From Acetobacter pomorum (GTDB lineage Bacteria; Pseudomonadota; Alphaproteobacteria; Acetobacterales; Acetobacteraceae): a DNA stretch of 64,000 nucleotides. Where the stretch lies: positions 1 through 64,000 of the forward strand of contig NZ_PEBQ01000108.1 in NCBI RefSeq assembly GCF_002738225.1, written 5' to 3'. A program made the position numbers and the translations under genes. A model generated the notes under the pieces. The model was not told the origin of the DNA. It ran no database searches and saw nothing but the letters and a program-made list of their open reading frames with translations. Positions within the stretch are counted from its first letter, which is position 1. Each line of letters opens with the position of its first letter. Below are positions 7,782-16,554 of this stretch, piece after piece.

Positions 7782-8977
7782 CAGCCCACATGCCAAATGT
7801 GCCTTTTCTGCGCCGGGTCGTTGCTTCGCTTCGTCCCGGTACATTAGACCGCTATCTCATCGCTCAGGTTATGCCACCTTTTCTGGTAGCCCTGTCTGTT
7901 GTGATGATTGCCCTGATTCTTGAGCGCCTTTTGGTGCTGTTTAATCTGCTGGCGGCTGGCAATAATCATATTGGCATATTTATCGGCCTTCTGGCTGCGT
8001 TGCTGCCCCATTATCTTGGGCTTGCCATTCCGGCTGCACTTTGCGTAGCGGTATTTACCGTTATCCGCCGCATGAGCCAGAATGAGGAAATTGATGCCAT
8101 AAACAGCAGTGGCCTCTCACTGTTGCGCATTACCCGGCCTTATATTCAGTTAGGCGTTGTGCTGGGTATTCTGTCCTTTCTGCTCTACGGATTCATCCAG
8201 CCCCACGCACGATATGATTTCCGCTCGACCTTTTATATCGCCAGCCATACGGGGTGGGCGCCACGTTTGCAGCCGCGGATGTTTGCCAGTCCTTCCTCTC
8301 AGTTGACGATTGTTGCAGACAAGGTTTCCCAAAGCGGATCTGATCTGGAAAATGTTTTTATACGTGATCTCTCTGAACAGCAGGAACGCGATATTACCGC
8401 CCGCAACGGCCATATCCGTATTGGAGGAGATGGGGAAACCGTTCAGATTGATCTGACAAACGGTGTGATTGTAACAGATAAAGGCGATGGGGTTCCTAGT
8501 CTGGTCACTTTTGACCATTCCACGCGCTATCTCACTCATGCCGCGCATATTTCCCCTTTCCGCACACGCGGAGAGGATGAGCGGGAGTTGACATCTCCTG
8601 AACTGGTTGGCCGTCTGATCCGGCATGATCCTTCCATTTCACGCCCGCATATGCGGTCTGAAGTGCATTTTCGCATGGCGCGCAGCCTTACCGTGCCCTT
8701 TATTCCACTACTGGCTGCTTCTCTGGCGCTCATGCGTAAACGCCAGCGCAACAATGCTGGCCTGCCGCTGGCCTTTATTATTATGGTTGGGTTTGACCAT
8801 ACCATCCAGTTTGGGCACAGCATGGTCGCCACTAAAAAGGCCTCGCTCCTGCTTATCTGGGGGCCTGCGTTGGTTTTTATTATAGGGTGTACACTCCTGC
8901 TGCTTTACAAATCCGGTGCTTTTCAGGTGTTTAAAGCCTGGCGTTCCCGCTCATCTGCCCAAAAAGCCCTGCCATGA
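7778..8977 (+). CDS. lptF: LptF-family permease (YjgP/YjgQ)
   Basis: A 399-residue inner-membrane protein with the LptF/LptG architecture: an N-terminal DRYLIAQVMPP stretch, three membrane segments, a periplasmic beta-jellyroll-like domain of about 140 residues (roughly 150-290), and three C-terminal membrane segments. With LptB and LptG it forms the ABC exporter that extracts lipopolysaccharide from the inner membrane. The ATG at 7778 overlaps the preceding stop (ATGA) and removes an implausible 48-residue extension. The setting is unusual: in many alphaproteobacteria lptF-lptG precede lptD-surA-pdxA-ksgA, whereas here they lie among lipid-modifying genes. Confidence 0.88.
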   Translation: MTAHMPNVPFLRRVVASLRPGTLDRYLIAQVMPPFLVALSVVMIALILERLLVLFNLLAAGNNHIGIFIGLLAALLPHYLGLAIPAALCVAVFTVIRRMSQNEEIDAINSSGLSLLRITRPYIQLGVVLGILSFLLYGFIQPHARYDFRSTFYIASHTGWAPRLQPRMFASPSSQLTIVADKVSQSGSDLENVFIRDLSEQQERDITARNGHIRIGGDGETVQIDLTNGVIVTDKGDGVPSLVTFDHSTRYLTHAAHISPFRTRGEDERELTSPELVGRLIRHDPSISRPHMRSEVHFRMARSLTVPFIPLLAASLALMRKRQRNNAGLPLAFIIMVGFDHTIQFGHSMVATKKASLLLIWGPALVFIIGCTLLLLYKSGAFQVFKAWRSRSSAQKALP

Positions 8978-10068
8978 GCCAATCTTCAAGCATGCCCCGC
9001 CATGTTCTGCTCCGCTATCTTTCCACGGCGTTGTTAACGCGTGTTATTTTTTGCTGCGCTGTTCTTGTCGGGCTTCTTGAAATTCTGGCCCTGCTTGAAC
9101 AAACAACCCCCATTCTGCAGCGGCATTTGGGTGTGCGGGGTATTCTAAGCTTTGCAGCCATGCGGGCGCCATTTTTGCTTGCAGGGGCCCTGCCATTAAG
9201 CGTGCTGATTGGTGCGCTGCTTATGCTCACCCAGATGACGCTGGCCAGCGAGATTGCCATCCTGCGTGCATGCGGCCTTTCCACCTTTGGGCTGTATAAA
9301 TACCTTGTCCCTGCCACATTGGTCATTGGTTTTGCCGGAGTTGTGCTGGATGATCAGGTCACCCCGCGTTCCGAGCAAGCCTTGGCTGCATGGTGGAACC
9401 GCACAGACCCACACCCCGAAAACGGACATGCCTTCTGGTTTCATGATGGCAACCGCATTGCCCATATCGGCTATACGTCTGATGGGGGCAACATGCTCAC
9501 AAAAATAGACATCTACATTCGGGATGGTTCCGGGCGCCTACAGCAGATTCTCCATGCGCAGTCGGCAGATTACACCCATACGCGTGGCTGGCTTTTGCAC
9601 AATATTGATAGCATTACCGTTGAAGGCGAAAAAACCACACGTCTGCCCTCTGTGCAGAGCATGAGCTGGGATACCAACCTGCACCCGTGGGAGTTTATTC
9701 GTCTCTCTGCCGAAAATCCGCCACTTTCTTCCACAACCATTTTGGGCATGTTGCGTGGGCGTCTGCCCTCCCATACCAGCCCCGGTTTTCTGGAGGCAGG
9801 TCTGCTTGAACGTTTTTTGCGCCCGGCCTCTTTGCTCGTTCTTTTGTTGATCGCGTTGCCCGCAATCTATATTCCTCCACGGACAGGAACACGCAGTTGG
9901 GTGCCGGTATGGTGCATGGGCAGCGGGCTGTTGTTTATTATTGTGCAAGGTATGCTACGCGCAATGGGAAATGCGGGGTTGCTGCCACCGGCAATTGCGA
10001 CCATACCCGCACTGATTATTTTCACACTGGGAGCCATTACCGTGCTTCTGAGGAATGAAACACGATGA
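8974..10068 (+). CDS. lptG: LptG-family permease (YjgP/YjgQ)
   Basis: A 364-residue partner of the preceding permease, with the same layout: N-terminal RYLSTALLTRV, three membrane segments, a periplasmic domain, and three membrane segments at the C-terminus. The start overlaps the lptF stop by 4 bases and its own stop overlaps the hydroxylase start by 4 bases, so the three proteins should be made in fixed proportion. Whether this pair exports LPS, or is a second pair serving the sphingolipid made by the surrounding genes, cannot be settled from the window. Confidence 0.87.
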   Translation: MSQSSSMPRHVLLRYLSTALLTRVIFCCAVLVGLLEILALLEQTTPILQRHLGVRGILSFAAMRAPFLLAGALPLSVLIGALLMLTQMTLASEIAILRACGLSTFGLYKYLVPATLVIGFAGVVLDDQVTPRSEQALAAWWNRTDPHPENGHAFWFHDGNRIAHIGYTSDGGNMLTKIDIYIRDGSGRLQQILHAQSADYTHTRGWLLHNIDSITVEGEKTTRLPSVQSMSWDTNLHPWEFIRLSAENPPLSSTTILGMLRGRLPSHTSPGFLEAGLLERFLRPASLLVLLLIALPAIYIPPRTGTRSWVPVWCMGSGLLFIIVQGMLRAMGNAGLLPPAIATIPALIIFTLGAITVLLRNETR

Positions 10069-10850
10069 GCGGAACACTCAATAACGCATCGCTTAAAACC
10101 GGGCGTAGCTTTGATCTGGGGAAAATGAACCTCAGACAGCTTTGGGTGGCGTATCTTACCTACCCTACCATCCTGCTCTATTTTGCACTGGTTATTGCCT
10201 CTGCGGCATTGGCTGCGTATTTTTTTGCGGGTTGGTGGCCAACGCTGGTTTCTCTGGTTGCTGTTGTTATTGTTTATCCTGTTGTGTGGTATCTGCTGCA
10301 CCGCTACGTGCTGCATGGCCGTATCCTGTATAAAATGAAATGGACGGCTGCTCTGTGGAAGCGCATTCATTTTGACCACCATCAGGACCCGCATCTGCTG
10401 GATGTTCTGTTTGGTGCCCCCATTACAACTCTGCCCACAATCGGGGCCGTAACCATACCTATTGGGTATCTTATTGGCGGCATTGGGGCTGCAGCCACGG
10501 CCTTTGGCACGGGTGTTGCCATTACCTGCATTTACGAATTTTTCCATTGCATCCAGCATCTTAATTATAAGCCGCGCGCCAGTTGGATTCAGCGCATGAA
10601 AGCCCGCCATGTGCTGCACCATTTCCATGATGAAGATGGAAATTTTGGCATCACCAGCTTTGTAGTGGATCGGATGTTTGGCTCATATTATGTAGATGCC
10701 AAGGCACGCCGCCGTAGCCCCACGGTTTTCAACCTTGGCTATGATGTCAAGGAAGCCCAGCAATATCCGTGGGTGATGGATCTGACAGGTTCCCCTCCGC
10801 GTGATCGCCCCGATGGTGCACGTGCAACGGAGAACAGGAAAGCAGCATGA
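10065..10850 (+). CDS. Membrane fatty acid 2-hydroxylase (FA2H/Scs7-like)
   Basis: A 261-residue di-iron membrane hydroxylase of the fatty acid hydroxylase superfamily. The histidine boxes are visible in order: HRYVLH near residue 83, HFDHHQDPH near 105, EFFHCIQH near 160 and HVLHHFHDEDGNFG near 185, separated by hydrophobic segments. The arrangement, including the GNFG after the last box, resembles eukaryotic FA2H/Scs7, which puts a 2-hydroxyl on the fatty acid of ceramides. Acetic acid bacteria are known for 2-hydroxy fatty acids and ceramides, so alpha-hydroxylation of the ceramide acyl chain is a good prediction. Sphinganine C4 hydroxylation is the alternative. It is coupled to both neighbours by ATGA overlaps. 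Confidence 0.8.
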   Translation: MSGTLNNASLKTGRSFDLGKMNLRQLWVAYLTYPTILLYFALVIASAALAAYFFAGWWPTLVSLVAVVIVYPVVWYLLHRYVLHGRILYKMKWTAALWKRIHFDHHQDPHLLDVLFGAPITTLPTIGAVTIPIGYLIGGIGAAATAFGTGVAITCIYEFFHCIQHLNYKPRASWIQRMKARHVLHHFHDEDGNFGITSFVVDRMFGSYYVDAKARRRSPTVFNLGYDVKEAQQYPWVMDLTGSPPRDRPDGARATENRKAA

Positions 10851-11653
10851 GCGCTTTCCCCCAAGGCATTACAGCCCTTATTCTGGCAGGCTCTCGCCCC
10901 GGCAAGCCAGACCCTGTTGCATTGGCAGGTGGTGTCTCACACAAGGCGCTTTTGCCAATTGGGGGTGTACCTATGCTGTTAAGGGTGATTGATGCCCTGC
11001 AACATGTGCCTCAAGTCACCCGCATTGCGGTATGTATTGAAAATCCGCAAATTATTGCCTTTCTTATTCCTGCCGGAATAGACATTATTCCAGCACGCCC
11101 CGAAGGCCCAAGCGCCAGCGTGTTAGCTGGCCTTGCACGTTATGGCACGCCTTTGCTGGTCACCACCGCAGACAACGCTTTGCTTCAGCCAAACTGGGTG
11201 CAGGAACTGCTGAGCCAAAGCCACCCACAAGCTGATCTGGCTGTGGCTGTGGCAACAGAAACCACAATAAAGCGCGATGTGCCTCATACACAGCGCACCT
11301 ATATCCGGCTGGCTGATCTTGCTTTTTCTGGCTGCAATCTGTTCCTGTTCCGCACAGCCGTTTCTGCGCGCGTGGCAGACTTGTGGCGGCATGTGGAAAA
11401 AAACCGCAAACACCCTTTGCGGGTTGCCTGGCTTTTAGGACCAACCATTCTTCTACGTGCCCTGTGTGGTAAGCTCACGCGGCGGGCTCTTTATCAACGC
11501 ATTTACCGTCTTACCAGCGCGAAAGTGGAACTGGTTCCACTTTCTGATGGACGGGCTGCTGTGGATGTAGACAAACCCGCTGATGTTGTTTTGGCAGAAG
11601 AACTTGCATCGGCTCTTCCCGCTTGTTCCCTTGCAAAAGCATCTGGCAAATAA
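10847..11653 (+). CDS. MobA-type nucleotidyltransferase
   Basis: A 268-residue protein with a GT-A nucleotidyltransferase fold. The N-terminal signature ITALILAGSRPGK and HKALLPIGGVPML matches MobA/IspD-like NTP transferases, and VTTADNALL supplies the metal-binding aspartate (TxAD). The C-terminal VDVDKPADV is common in this group. It should activate a phosphorylated small molecule as an NDP derivative. As the last gene of the metallophosphoesterase-lptF-lptG-hydroxylase operon, it could provide the activated head group used by the glycerophosphotransferase-like protein at 276. The substrate is unknown; molybdopterin metabolism is unlikely given the context. Confidence 0.72.
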   Translation: MSAFPQGITALILAGSRPGKPDPVALAGGVSHKALLPIGGVPMLLRVIDALQHVPQVTRIAVCIENPQIIAFLIPAGIDIIPARPEGPSASVLAGLARYGTPLLVTTADNALLQPNWVQELLSQSHPQADLAVAVATETTIKRDVPHTQRTYIRLADLAFSGCNLFLFRTAVSARVADLWRHVEKNRKHPLRVAWLLGPTILLRALCGKLTRRALYQRIYRLTSAKVELVPLSDGRAAVDVDKPADVVLAEELASALPACSLAKASGK

Positions 11654-11667
11654 GCTCTTTTCTGCAT

Positions 11668-12366
11668 TCAGGAGGGCAACACAGCCTGCAACACAGATGG
11701 AATATCTACCATGCTGGCGGCTTGTCCATCTGCCTGCACAGCTAACGTGCTGGGGCCATATCCCCACGCGGCAAATACAAACTTCGCCCCAGCACCAGAT
11801 GCAGCCCCGTAATCTGGAAACATATCCCCAACCATCACGCTGCGCTGAACCTCTGCACCAGCCTGTTTGATGGTTCCCAGCAGATGTGCGGGGTCTGGTT
11901 TATGTGCGGCAAAACTGTCTCCTCCCCCTATTGCAGCAAAAAGTGAGATCAGGCCAAAATCATCCAGAATACGTCGGGCCGCCACCTCCGGTTTGTTGGT
12001 GCAGACAGCCAACAGCCATCCGGCATCTTTCAGTTGTTCCAATGCCTGTTGCGTGCCGGGAAACAACCGTGAAAGCCGTGTAGCACGCGGCACATAAAGC
12101 GCCATAAAGCGCTGAATGGCCTCTGTTTCTGTAAATGGCATAGCATAAGGATGCGAGGTCAGAGCCGTCTGTTTTTTGCGTCCAGCCTCCAAAACACGCT
12201 TTACCAAAGCGGGCACACCATTACCGACCATGCCACGCACTTCAGCATCACTCAGAGTGGGAAGATGGCATATTTCCAGCAATTCCCGGCTACACGCAGC
12301 CAAATCCGGCACAGAATCAAGCAACGTGCCATCCATATCAAAAACAGCAAGACGGGCGTTAGGCAT
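11668..12366 (-). CDS. gph: HAD-family phosphatase, phosphoglycolate phosphatase-like
   Basis: A 232-residue HAD hydrolase. Motif I is FDMDGTLLDS, motif II CTNKP, motif III lies around HKPDP and motif IV VGDMFPD. The cap insertion and length fit Gph, which removes phosphate from 2-phosphoglycolate formed during DNA repair; other small phosphoesters are possible. The ATG at 12366 has an AAGGA site 8 bases upstream and is preferred to a GTG at 12384. It converges on the lipid operon with a 14-base gap and diverges from glmU. Confidence 0.8.
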   Translation of the reverse strand: MPNARLAVFDMDGTLLDSVPDLAACSRELLEICHLPTLSDAEVRGMVGNGVPALVKRVLEAGRKKQTALTSHPYAMPFTETEAIQRFMALYVPRATRLSRLFPGTQQALEQLKDAGWLLAVCTNKPEVAARRILDDFGLISLFAAIGGGDSFAAHKPDPAHLLGTIKQAGAEVQRSVMVGDMFPDYGAASGAGAKFVFAAWGYGPSTLAVQADGQAASMVDIPSVLQAVLPS

Positions 12367-12448
12367 GCAGTTTTTCCTTATCACGTAAATATCTGAAAAA
12401 TTTTATGATATTTGCACGTTTATTTTCACACGGGGAGACGTTTGACAC

Positions 12449-13825
12449 ATGCCGGAGCTTGGCTTACCGCATGTTCTTATGACGTCTCTTTCCGCACCAC
12501 GTCCTGCCACGGCGGTTCTTCTGGCCGCCGGACTGGGCACCCGCATGAAATCCTCCCGCCCCAAAGCCATGCAATCTCTTGGTGGCCGACCAATGCTGGC
12601 GCATCTGATTGCCAGTGCAGCAGAGGTATTTGACAGGCTGGTTGTTGTAATCGGCCCGGATATGGAAGAAGTGGCCGAACTGGCCACCCCCTACCCGGTA
12701 GTAATACAGCAGGAACGCCTAGGCACAGCCCATGCCGCCCTACAAGCCGAGGCATGGTTTGGTGATGGCGATGTTGCTGTCCTTTATGCTGATAACCCGC
12801 TTATTTCAGCCGAAACACTCAACCGACTGCTAGAAGAACGCCGCAAACCTGATGTGGGTCTGGCACTGTTAAGCATGCGGCCCGCTGATCCTGCACGATA
12901 CGGCCGTGTTGTGGCAGAAAATGGCAATGTGGAACGTATTGTGGAATGGGCAGATGCCACGCCCGAAGAACGCGCCATTGACCTGTGTAACGCCGGTGTA
13001 TTGTGTGCCGATGCCGTAGATTTCCGCCGTTGGCTCCATAATGTGCGCAATGATAACGCTAAGGGCGAATATTATCTGACAGATGTGGTCGATCTGGCTG
13101 TTGCTGATAACGTGCAGGTGCGTGCGGTAGAAGCTGCGGAGGATGAACTGCGCGGCGTAAACTCTCGTGCCGAACTGGCGCAGGCAGAAGCGGCTTTGCA
13201 AACACGGCTACGCAATAAAGCCATGGAAAACGGGGTTACTCTGGTTGCCCCGGAAACCGTTTTCTTCAGTGCCGATACACAGATTGAACCTGATGTTCTG
13301 GTAGAACCCAACGTATTCTTTGGCCCTGGCGTGATCGTACAAAGTGGCGTGGTTATTCGTGCCTTTAGCCATCTTGTAGGATGTGAGGTGCAGGCCAATG
13401 CCGTAGTTGGTCCCTATGCCCGTATTCGGGAAGGCACAACTATTGGTGCCTGTGCTCATGTTGGCAATTTTGTTGAGCTTAAAGCCACAACACTTGGTGA
13501 AGGCGCAAAAGCCAATCATCTGACATATCTGGGCAATAGCCAGATTGGCAGCGGCAGCAACATTGGCGCGGGCACCATTACCTGTAACTACGATGGCGTA
13601 TTCAAACACCCCACCACGATAGGAGAAAATGCCTTTATCGGCTCGGATTCCGTTCTTGTGGCGCCTGTTACCATTGGCAACAACACGCTTGTGGCCGCAG
13701 GCAGTGTGATTACGAAAAATGTACCAGATGACGCCTTGGCATTTGGCCGGGCACAGCAGGTCAACAAAGCGGAAATGGGCAGGCTTTTCAAAGAGCGTCT
13801 GCAAGCAAAAAAGGAAAACGGCTGA
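12449..13825 (+). CDS. glmU: Bifunctional GlcNAc-1-P uridyltransferase / GlcN-1-P acetyltransferase
   Basis: At 458 residues this is full length for GlmU. The N-terminal pyrophosphorylase domain shows LLAAGLGTRMKS and RPKAM; the C-terminal half is a left-handed beta-helix of hexapeptide repeats with the NFVELK and GAGTITCNYDG segments of the acetyltransferase. It makes UDP-GlcNAc, the precursor of peptidoglycan and lipid A, in the cytoplasm. The ATG at 12449 follows a GGGGAG site. Its stop overlaps the glmS start by one base, so the two hexosamine genes are coupled. Confidence 0.95.
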   Translation: MPELGLPHVLMTSLSAPRPATAVLLAAGLGTRMKSSRPKAMQSLGGRPMLAHLIASAAEVFDRLVVVIGPDMEEVAELATPYPVVIQQERLGTAHAALQAEAWFGDGDVAVLYADNPLISAETLNRLLEERRKPDVGLALLSMRPADPARYGRVVAENGNVERIVEWADATPEERAIDLCNAGVLCADAVDFRRWLHNVRNDNAKGEYYLTDVVDLAVADNVQVRAVEAAEDELRGVNSRAELAQAEAALQTRLRNKAMENGVTLVAPETVFFSADTQIEPDVLVEPNVFFGPGVIVQSGVVIRAFSHLVGCEVQANAVVGPYARIREGTTIGACAHVGNFVELKATTLGEGAKANHLTYLGNSQIGSGSNIGAGTITCNYDGVFKHPTTIGENAFIGSDSVLVAPVTIGNNTLVAAGSVITKNVPDDALAFGRAQQVNKAEMGRLFKERLQAKKENG

Positions 13826-15648
13826 TGTGTGGAATCTGCGGCGTTGTTGGCCGAAGGCATGCCACGCCTATTGTTTTTGAAGGCCTGCGCCGGCTGGAAT
13901 ATCGGGGGTATGATTCCGCAGGCATTGCCACGTTGGTAGATGGACGCGTTGAACGCCGCCGTGCGGCAGGTAAGCTGGATAACCTTGCAGCACTGCTTAA
14001 AAAGGAGCCTCTGCCCGGCACTACAGGTATTGGTCACACGCGCTGGGCAACACATGGGGCCCCCACGGCCTGTAATGCGCATCCACATGGCACCGAACGC
14101 GTGGCCATTGTGCACAATGGTATTATCGAAAACTTTGAAACCCTGCGCCGTGAACTGGAAGAAGCAGGGCAGGTTTTTGAAACAGAAACTGATAGTGAAA
14201 CCATTGCGCTGCTGTTGGACTACCATCTGCAACAAGGATTGGAACCCAAGGAAGCAGCTCTGCGCACTTTACGTCGGCTAGAAGGCGCATACGCTGTAGC
14301 CATGATTTTTGCCGAGCATGAAGGGCTGATGATCGGCGCCTGCCATAGTGCCCCCTTGGCTGTAGGCTTTGGCGACGATGAAATGTTTCTGGGCTCCGAC
14401 TCTTTGGCTCTGGCCCCGCTCACACGCCGCATCGCCTATATGGAAGATGGGGATTGTGTTGTGATCACGCGCAAAGGCGCTGAGTTCATGAACTTCAAGG
14501 GCGAACCCGTTGAACGCACCATTCAACAGACCGCTCTGGCAGCTGGTTCCATCGGTAAAGATGGTTACCGCCATTACATGGAAAAAGAACTACACGAACA
14601 TCCGCTAGTGATCGGCCAGACCTTGCAGCGGATGGTGGATCCGGCTTCCCGGCGTGTGATTTTGCCTGATCTCCCTTTCAATCTGGCAGAAGTGCCGCGG
14701 GCCGTTATTACCGCCTGTGGATCTGCCTTTTTTGCCGGAATGATTGGCCGCTACTGGCTGGAAGAAATTGCCCGCCTGCCCGTTGATATAGATGTTGCCA
14801 GCGAGATGCGTTACCGCAACCCGCCGCTTACGGAAGGATCTGTAGGGTTACTTATTTCCCAATCCGGGGAAACGGCAGATACACTCGCGGCTCTGCGTAG
14901 CCTGCGCCAAAAAGCCATTCACATTGTTTCTGTGCTGAATGTGGAGCACAGCACTATGGCGCGGGAAAGCGATGTTGTGCTGGGCACCGTAGCTGGCCCG
15001 GAAATTTCTGTGGCATCTACCAAGGCTTTTACTGCCCAGTTAACCGTGCTGGCCTGTTTTGCCATTGCCACTGCGCGCGCACGCGGCAAACTGGACGTGT
15101 TGGCAGAAGAACATCTGGTGAGTGCCCTGCTGGACCTGCCCAGCCGCGCAGCAGAAGTGTTTAATCAGACAGATGCCATTCGTGCCATGGCGCAAGTTGT
15201 GGTGGAAGCGCGCGATGTTCTGTATCTGGGCCGTGGCAGCATGTTCCCTGTAGCCATGGAAGGTGCGCTCAAGCTAAAGGAAATTTCCTACATTCACGCA
15301 GAAGCCTATGCCGCTGGTGAAATGAAGCACGGACCTATTTCCCTTATTGACCGTACAGTACCTATTGTTGCCACTGCGCCATCAAACGCTTTGTTTGAAA
15401 AAACGCTTTCCAATCTACAAGAGGCCAAGGCTCGTGGTGGTCGGCTGCTTGTTTTTACGGATACCAAGGGAGCCGAGCGTGTTTCTGCCATTGCAGAACA
15501 AATGGTCGTTCTGCCCCACGTGCATGACTTTGTAGCCCCTATTCTGCAAACCATTCCGGTGCAGATGCTTGCCTACGAAGTTGCTGTTATGAAAGGCACT
15601 GATGTGGACCAGCCACGTAACCTGGCAAAATCTGTGACCGTGGAATAA
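13825..15648 (+). CDS. glmS: Glutamine-fructose-6-phosphate aminotransferase
   Basis: A 607-residue enzyme of normal length. MCGICGVVG gives the N-terminal nucleophile Cys2 of the glutaminase domain; two SIS sugar-isomerase domains follow, with SQSGETADT and STKAFTAQ, and the C-terminus ends PRNLAKSVTVE as in the family. It makes glucosamine 6-phosphate from fructose 6-phosphate and glutamine, feeding GlmU. Overlap with glmU leaves no room for a glmS ribozyme, so any regulation acts on the pair. A strong terminator follows. Confidence 0.96.
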   Translation: MCGICGVVGRRHATPIVFEGLRRLEYRGYDSAGIATLVDGRVERRRAAGKLDNLAALLKKEPLPGTTGIGHTRWATHGAPTACNAHPHGTERVAIVHNGIIENFETLRRELEEAGQVFETETDSETIALLLDYHLQQGLEPKEAALRTLRRLEGAYAVAMIFAEHEGLMIGACHSAPLAVGFGDDEMFLGSDSLALAPLTRRIAYMEDGDCVVITRKGAEFMNFKGEPVERTIQQTALAAGSIGKDGYRHYMEKELHEHPLVIGQTLQRMVDPASRRVILPDLPFNLAEVPRAVITACGSAFFAGMIGRYWLEEIARLPVDIDVASEMRYRNPPLTEGSVGLLISQSGETADTLAALRSLRQKAIHIVSVLNVEHSTMARESDVVLGTVAGPEISVASTKAFTAQLTVLACFAIATARARGKLDVLAEEHLVSALLDLPSRAAEVFNQTDAIRAMAQVVVEARDVLYLGRGSMFPVAMEGALKLKEISYIHAEAYAAGEMKHGPISLIDRTVPIVATAPSNALFEKTLSNLQEAKARGGRLLVFTDTKGAERVSAIAEQMVVLPHVHDFVAPILQTIPVQMLAYEVAVMKGTDVDQPRNLAKSVTVE

Positions 15649-15652
15649 ATAC

Positions 15653-15692
15653 AAAAAAAAGCCCCCTACCTACACAGGTAAGGGGCTTTTTT
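15653..15692 (+). terminator. Bidirectional rho-independent terminator after glmS
   Basis: AGCCCC-CTACC pairs with GGTAA-GGGGCT around a short loop (tacaca), flanked by a run of A upstream and T downstream. The symmetry lets it stop glmS transcription and also that of the convergent DUF3108 gene, whose stop codon lies 7 bases beyond. Confidence 0.9.
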
Positions 15693-15698
15693 GTGCGT

Positions 15699-16532
15699 TT
15701 ATGGCTGCTGTTGGGGTTTTCCTTCCAGCTCCACCATGATGTGCCCCATTTTGGGGCTATCTACCTCTATTCGTGTGGCTATCATGCCAAATTGTGGAAT
15801 GTTCTCAAACCACACGCGCCCCTGCTGGGGTTTTCTGGCCTTACGATCTGCACTGGACAGTTTGAAGCCCTTGACCTGCTGCGCTACAAAATTACAGCGC
15901 AGGCCATCCTCACCCCAATCTTTTGAGGCGCCATTCGGCAAGGGCTGAATACCTTCTGTTTGCACCTGCAACGTGCTTAAGCGTACGCCATCAAACACTT
16001 TTACCTCACCCTCGCCGCACCCTTGTCCTTCCCGCACCTTGTGTAACAGCGCCATAAGAATGGCCACGTTATCTACGGCACCTTTGCGCTCATCTGGCAG
16101 AATCTGTTCCCTGTCACTTTCTACAGGCTCCATTGCCTGCACATCCGGTGTATCCTGCTTATAGACAATGGACAGATGACGGTTTTTTCCACGAGACCAT
16201 CCGGCGCTATCATAACTTTCTGGCTCGGGCATGCCGCTATCATAAAAATGGCCTTGCGCGCGCAAATTGATATTGGTTTTCATAAAAAGCTGAAACAGGC
16301 CACCTGTCTTGCTTTGGGCTGCTACGCTGTATTGATCCCCGGTAAGGCGATACGCACCATTAATGGTCATAACATGCAGACCATGCGCATATACAAAATA
16401 GCGCACCACCGTTTGCGGTGCAGAAACGGCTTTGGCCAATGGCGTTATTCCTACACCTCCGGCGACAAGCCCCAGCCCTAAAGCACTAGCTTTTATAAAA
16501 CGATGCTTAAATAGCAGATGCAAAAAAGACAT
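15699..16532 (-). CDS. Exported DUF3108-like protein
   Basis: A 277-residue protein with a hydrophobic N-terminal segment (ASALGLGLVAGGVGI) that looks like a signal sequence or anchor, ending near PLAKAVSAP. The rest reads as a beta-rich periplasmic domain similar to DUF3108 proteins: an early YFVYAHGLHVM strand, a NRHLSIVYKQ strand and a late MIATRIEVDSP. The function of this family is not known; some members lie in envelope loci. The start at 16532 has an AAAGGA site at 7 bases and removes an overlap with the regulator gene, which ends 22 bases upstream on the same strand. Confidence 0.65.
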   Translation of the reverse strand: MSFLHLLFKHRFIKASALGLGLVAGGVGITPLAKAVSAPQTVVRYFVYAHGLHVMTINGAYRLTGDQYSVAAQSKTGGLFQLFMKTNINLRAQGHFYDSGMPEPESYDSAGWSRGKNRHLSIVYKQDTPDVQAMEPVESDREQILPDERKGAVDNVAILMALLHKVREGQGCGEGEVKVFDGVRLSTLQVQTEGIQPLPNGASKDWGEDGLRCNFVAQQVKGFKLSSADRKARKPQQGRVWFENIPQFGMIATRIEVDSPKMGHIMVELEGKPQQQP

Positions 16533-16554
16533 CAGAACGTCCTTTGTGAAATCA

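Noticed and set aside
13800-13830. A glmS ribozyme or leader riboswitch
   Set aside because: glmS overlaps glmU by one base, leaving no leader, and no such fold is seen in the glmU 3' end.
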